64,000 nt of DNA from Bodonicaedibacter sp963693005 (GTDB lineage: Bacteria > Pseudomonadota > Alphaproteobacteria > UBA6184): positions 620,001 to 684,000 of the forward strand of contig OY843726.1 in assembly GCA_963693005.1 (NCBI GenBank). The letters run 5' to 3'. Every line of letters starts with the position of its first letter. Position 1 is the first letter of the stretch. A program made the translations under genes and the position numbers. Under the pieces are notes generated by a model. The model made no database searches. It saw nothing but the letters and a program-made list of their open reading frames with translations, and was not told the DNA's origin. Positions 63,014 to 64,000 of this stretch are shown in pieces.

Positions 63014-63019
63014 GAAAGG

Positions 63020-63068
63020 GGCCTTCTAAAAACACTGAAAAATGTAACACTTTTATGTTAAGAAGGCC
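63020..63068. promoter_or_regulatory. Inverted repeat flanking the MFS gene Shine-Dalgarno
   Basis: GGCCTTCT at 63020-63027 is complementary to AGAAGGCC at 63061-63068, with 33 nt between. On the minus strand the 3' arm AGAAGGCC contains the Shine-Dalgarno of the MFS gene (ATG at 63013) and the 5' arm follows the stop of the neighbouring gene. Base pairing could mask the ribosome-binding site. Confidence 0.45.
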
Positions 63069-63078
63069 ATGAAAAAGC

Positions 63079-64000
63079 TTAGTAGGTAATCCCAAGTTTT
63101 AACCAAGCCTCTATGTCGGTGTCGCCGTCTTTATAGCAGGGAATGTTGCGCTCTCCCTGAAGTGTTTTAGCGTTGTGATAAGTAAGGCCTACTTGAGCTG
63201 TCCACTTGTTAAGCCATTCGGCCCCCCCATAAATAGATGCGCCTATAGCTTCGTTATTGAAGACAACTTCCATATGAACAAAAGCATTGTAATAGGGGGG
63301 ATATTTTTTTCGCACGCCGAGCATAACTTCCCAAGCAGACTCGGACAGCCCAAACTCTATACTGAGCGGTATAAATAGCGTGTCGCTAAATTTATACCCT
63401 GAGCCGATATTGTATGTAGGTCCTTTTGTTGTGAAATAAAGCCCAACGTTAGGTAGCTTTACACCATAGTATTCGGGGGCATATACCTTGTTTTCTCCGG
63501 CAGTAATCGTTTTGTAGATTTGATAAATGTTCGCATAAGTTTGGGTGCTTAAAAAATAAGACAAATAAGCATATTTGATAATTTTACTATGAGTGAGGTT
63601 AATACCCATTTCGTTGTAGGCATTACAAATCTTGGTTGTATCTTGGTTGTCAGAGTAGTTTTTACCTTTACTTAAAGTGGATTGAAATCCAGACCATGTT
63701 TTATCCCAAAAGTAGGTGTTCATAATGGTAAGGTGGTCACCGCCATTGTACCATAGGTGGTTTTCAGCATTTCTAGCGCGATCTTGTTGAATATTGGGAC
63801 CGCCGGCGCTAATCACAACCTTTGCTTTTGGTGCAATGGTTTTTTTTATAAGATCAGAGATTTCTTCTAAATCAGCTTGGTCGTTATGTGTTTTTGTATT
63901 ATACTGTTGGCTAAGAGCAACTTTAAATTTTTTCTGTAACTTTTGCATGTGGTTTGCGTTGTAAAATTGATTTGCGTTTTCTGGTGTAAATAGTAACTTT
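63079..64000 (-). CDS. Secreted-family protein with beta-barrel-like C-terminus, 5' end beyond the window
   Basis: The open frame runs to the window edge with no stop, so the N-terminus is missing (at least 306 residues visible). Motifs shared with 34375-35673: 'SAGGPNIQQDRARN' (Gln where the relative has Glu), 'FLSTQTYANIY' (LCSSSTY equivalent), 'GVKLPNVGLYFTTKG', 'GSGYKFSDTLFIP', 'LQGERNI', 'GDTDIEAWLKLGITY' and a terminal Tyr. Whether it has HExxH cannot be seen. It lies upstream of the OPA transporter on the same strand. Confidence 0.78.
   Translation of the reverse strand, partial: KLLFTPENANQFYNANHMQKLQKKFKVALSQQYNTKTHNDQADLEEISDLIKKTIAPKAKVVISAGGPNIQQDRARNAENHLWYNGGDHLTIMNTYFWDKTWSGFQSTLSKGKNYSDNQDTTKICNAYNEMGINLTHSKIIKYAYLSYFLSTQTYANIYQIYKTITAGENKVYAPEYYGVKLPNVGLYFTTKGPTYNIGSGYKFSDTLFIPLSIEFGLSESAWEVMLGVRKKYPPYYNAFVHMEVVFNNEAIGASIYGGAEWLNKWTAQVGLTYHNAKTLQGERNIPCYKDGDTDIEAWLKLGITY

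Overview
The window looks like a chromosomal segment of a host-associated alphaproteobacterium with moderately low GC (by eye about 40%). Holosporales-type endosymbionts (Paracaedibacter/Caedimonas-like) are the best guess, but no ribosomal RNA is present to confirm it. The clues are alphaproteobacterial gene orders (rpsF-rpsR-rplI-dnaB-alr...radA-cvpA; DUF2066-pgsA-perM-hda-sdhE; flgF-flgG-flgA-flgH), GatCAB instead of a glutaminyl-tRNA route, ThyX, a type VI secretion cluster, apparent absence of purF from its usual place beside cvpA, and partly decayed flagellar genes.

Layout. 0.1-8.6 kb: a minus-strand T6SS membrane-complex/baseplate operon (unknown membrane protein, tssJ, tssK, tssL, tssM, tssA). 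8.7-11.7 kb: DUF1761 protein, rnr, ftsB-like gene. 11.8-23.0 kb: a tightly packed minus-strand block running rpsF, rpsR, rplI, terminator, dnaB, alr, mlaE, mlaF, radA, cvpA, DUF2066, pgsA, perM-like, hda, sdhE. 23.2-26.1 kb: a pair of paralogous membrane proteins, DUF454, rlmN. 26.1-30.7 kb: rho-gatC-gatA-gatB ending at a strong terminator. 30.7-31.2 kb: a 0.5 kb non-coding region with a cluster of DnaA-box-like sequences, an AT-rich stretch and a switch of strand composition, which I propose as the chromosomal origin. 31.2-34.4 kb: flgF, frameshifted flgG, flgA, flgH. 34.4-39.7 kb: a secreted HExxH protein, a large multidomain FAD/Fe-S oxidoreductase, thyX. 39.9-53.9 kb: trmJ, a second member of the secreted family, xseB, rsmE, a methyltransferase-like protein, a secreted coiled-coil protein, rmuC, def, tRNA-Val(GAC), a binding-protein/TRIC-like fusion and an RND efflux system. 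53.9-64.0 kb: amino-acid permease, cydAB, a small secreted protein, brnQ, acetoacetyl-CoA synthetase, an OPA-type MFS transporter and a third, truncated member of the secreted family.

The most novel element I see is that three-member family (34375-35673, 40787-42289, 63079-64000). Its members share a C-terminal domain that looks like an outer-membrane beta barrel, with an aromatic last residue. One member carries an HEFGH zinc-protease motif and a downstream glutamate; the second has lost the motif and both others have glutamine where the glutamate should be. This suggests an active metallopeptidase with degenerate relatives. All assignments are from reading the sequence and recalling families; no searches were run.
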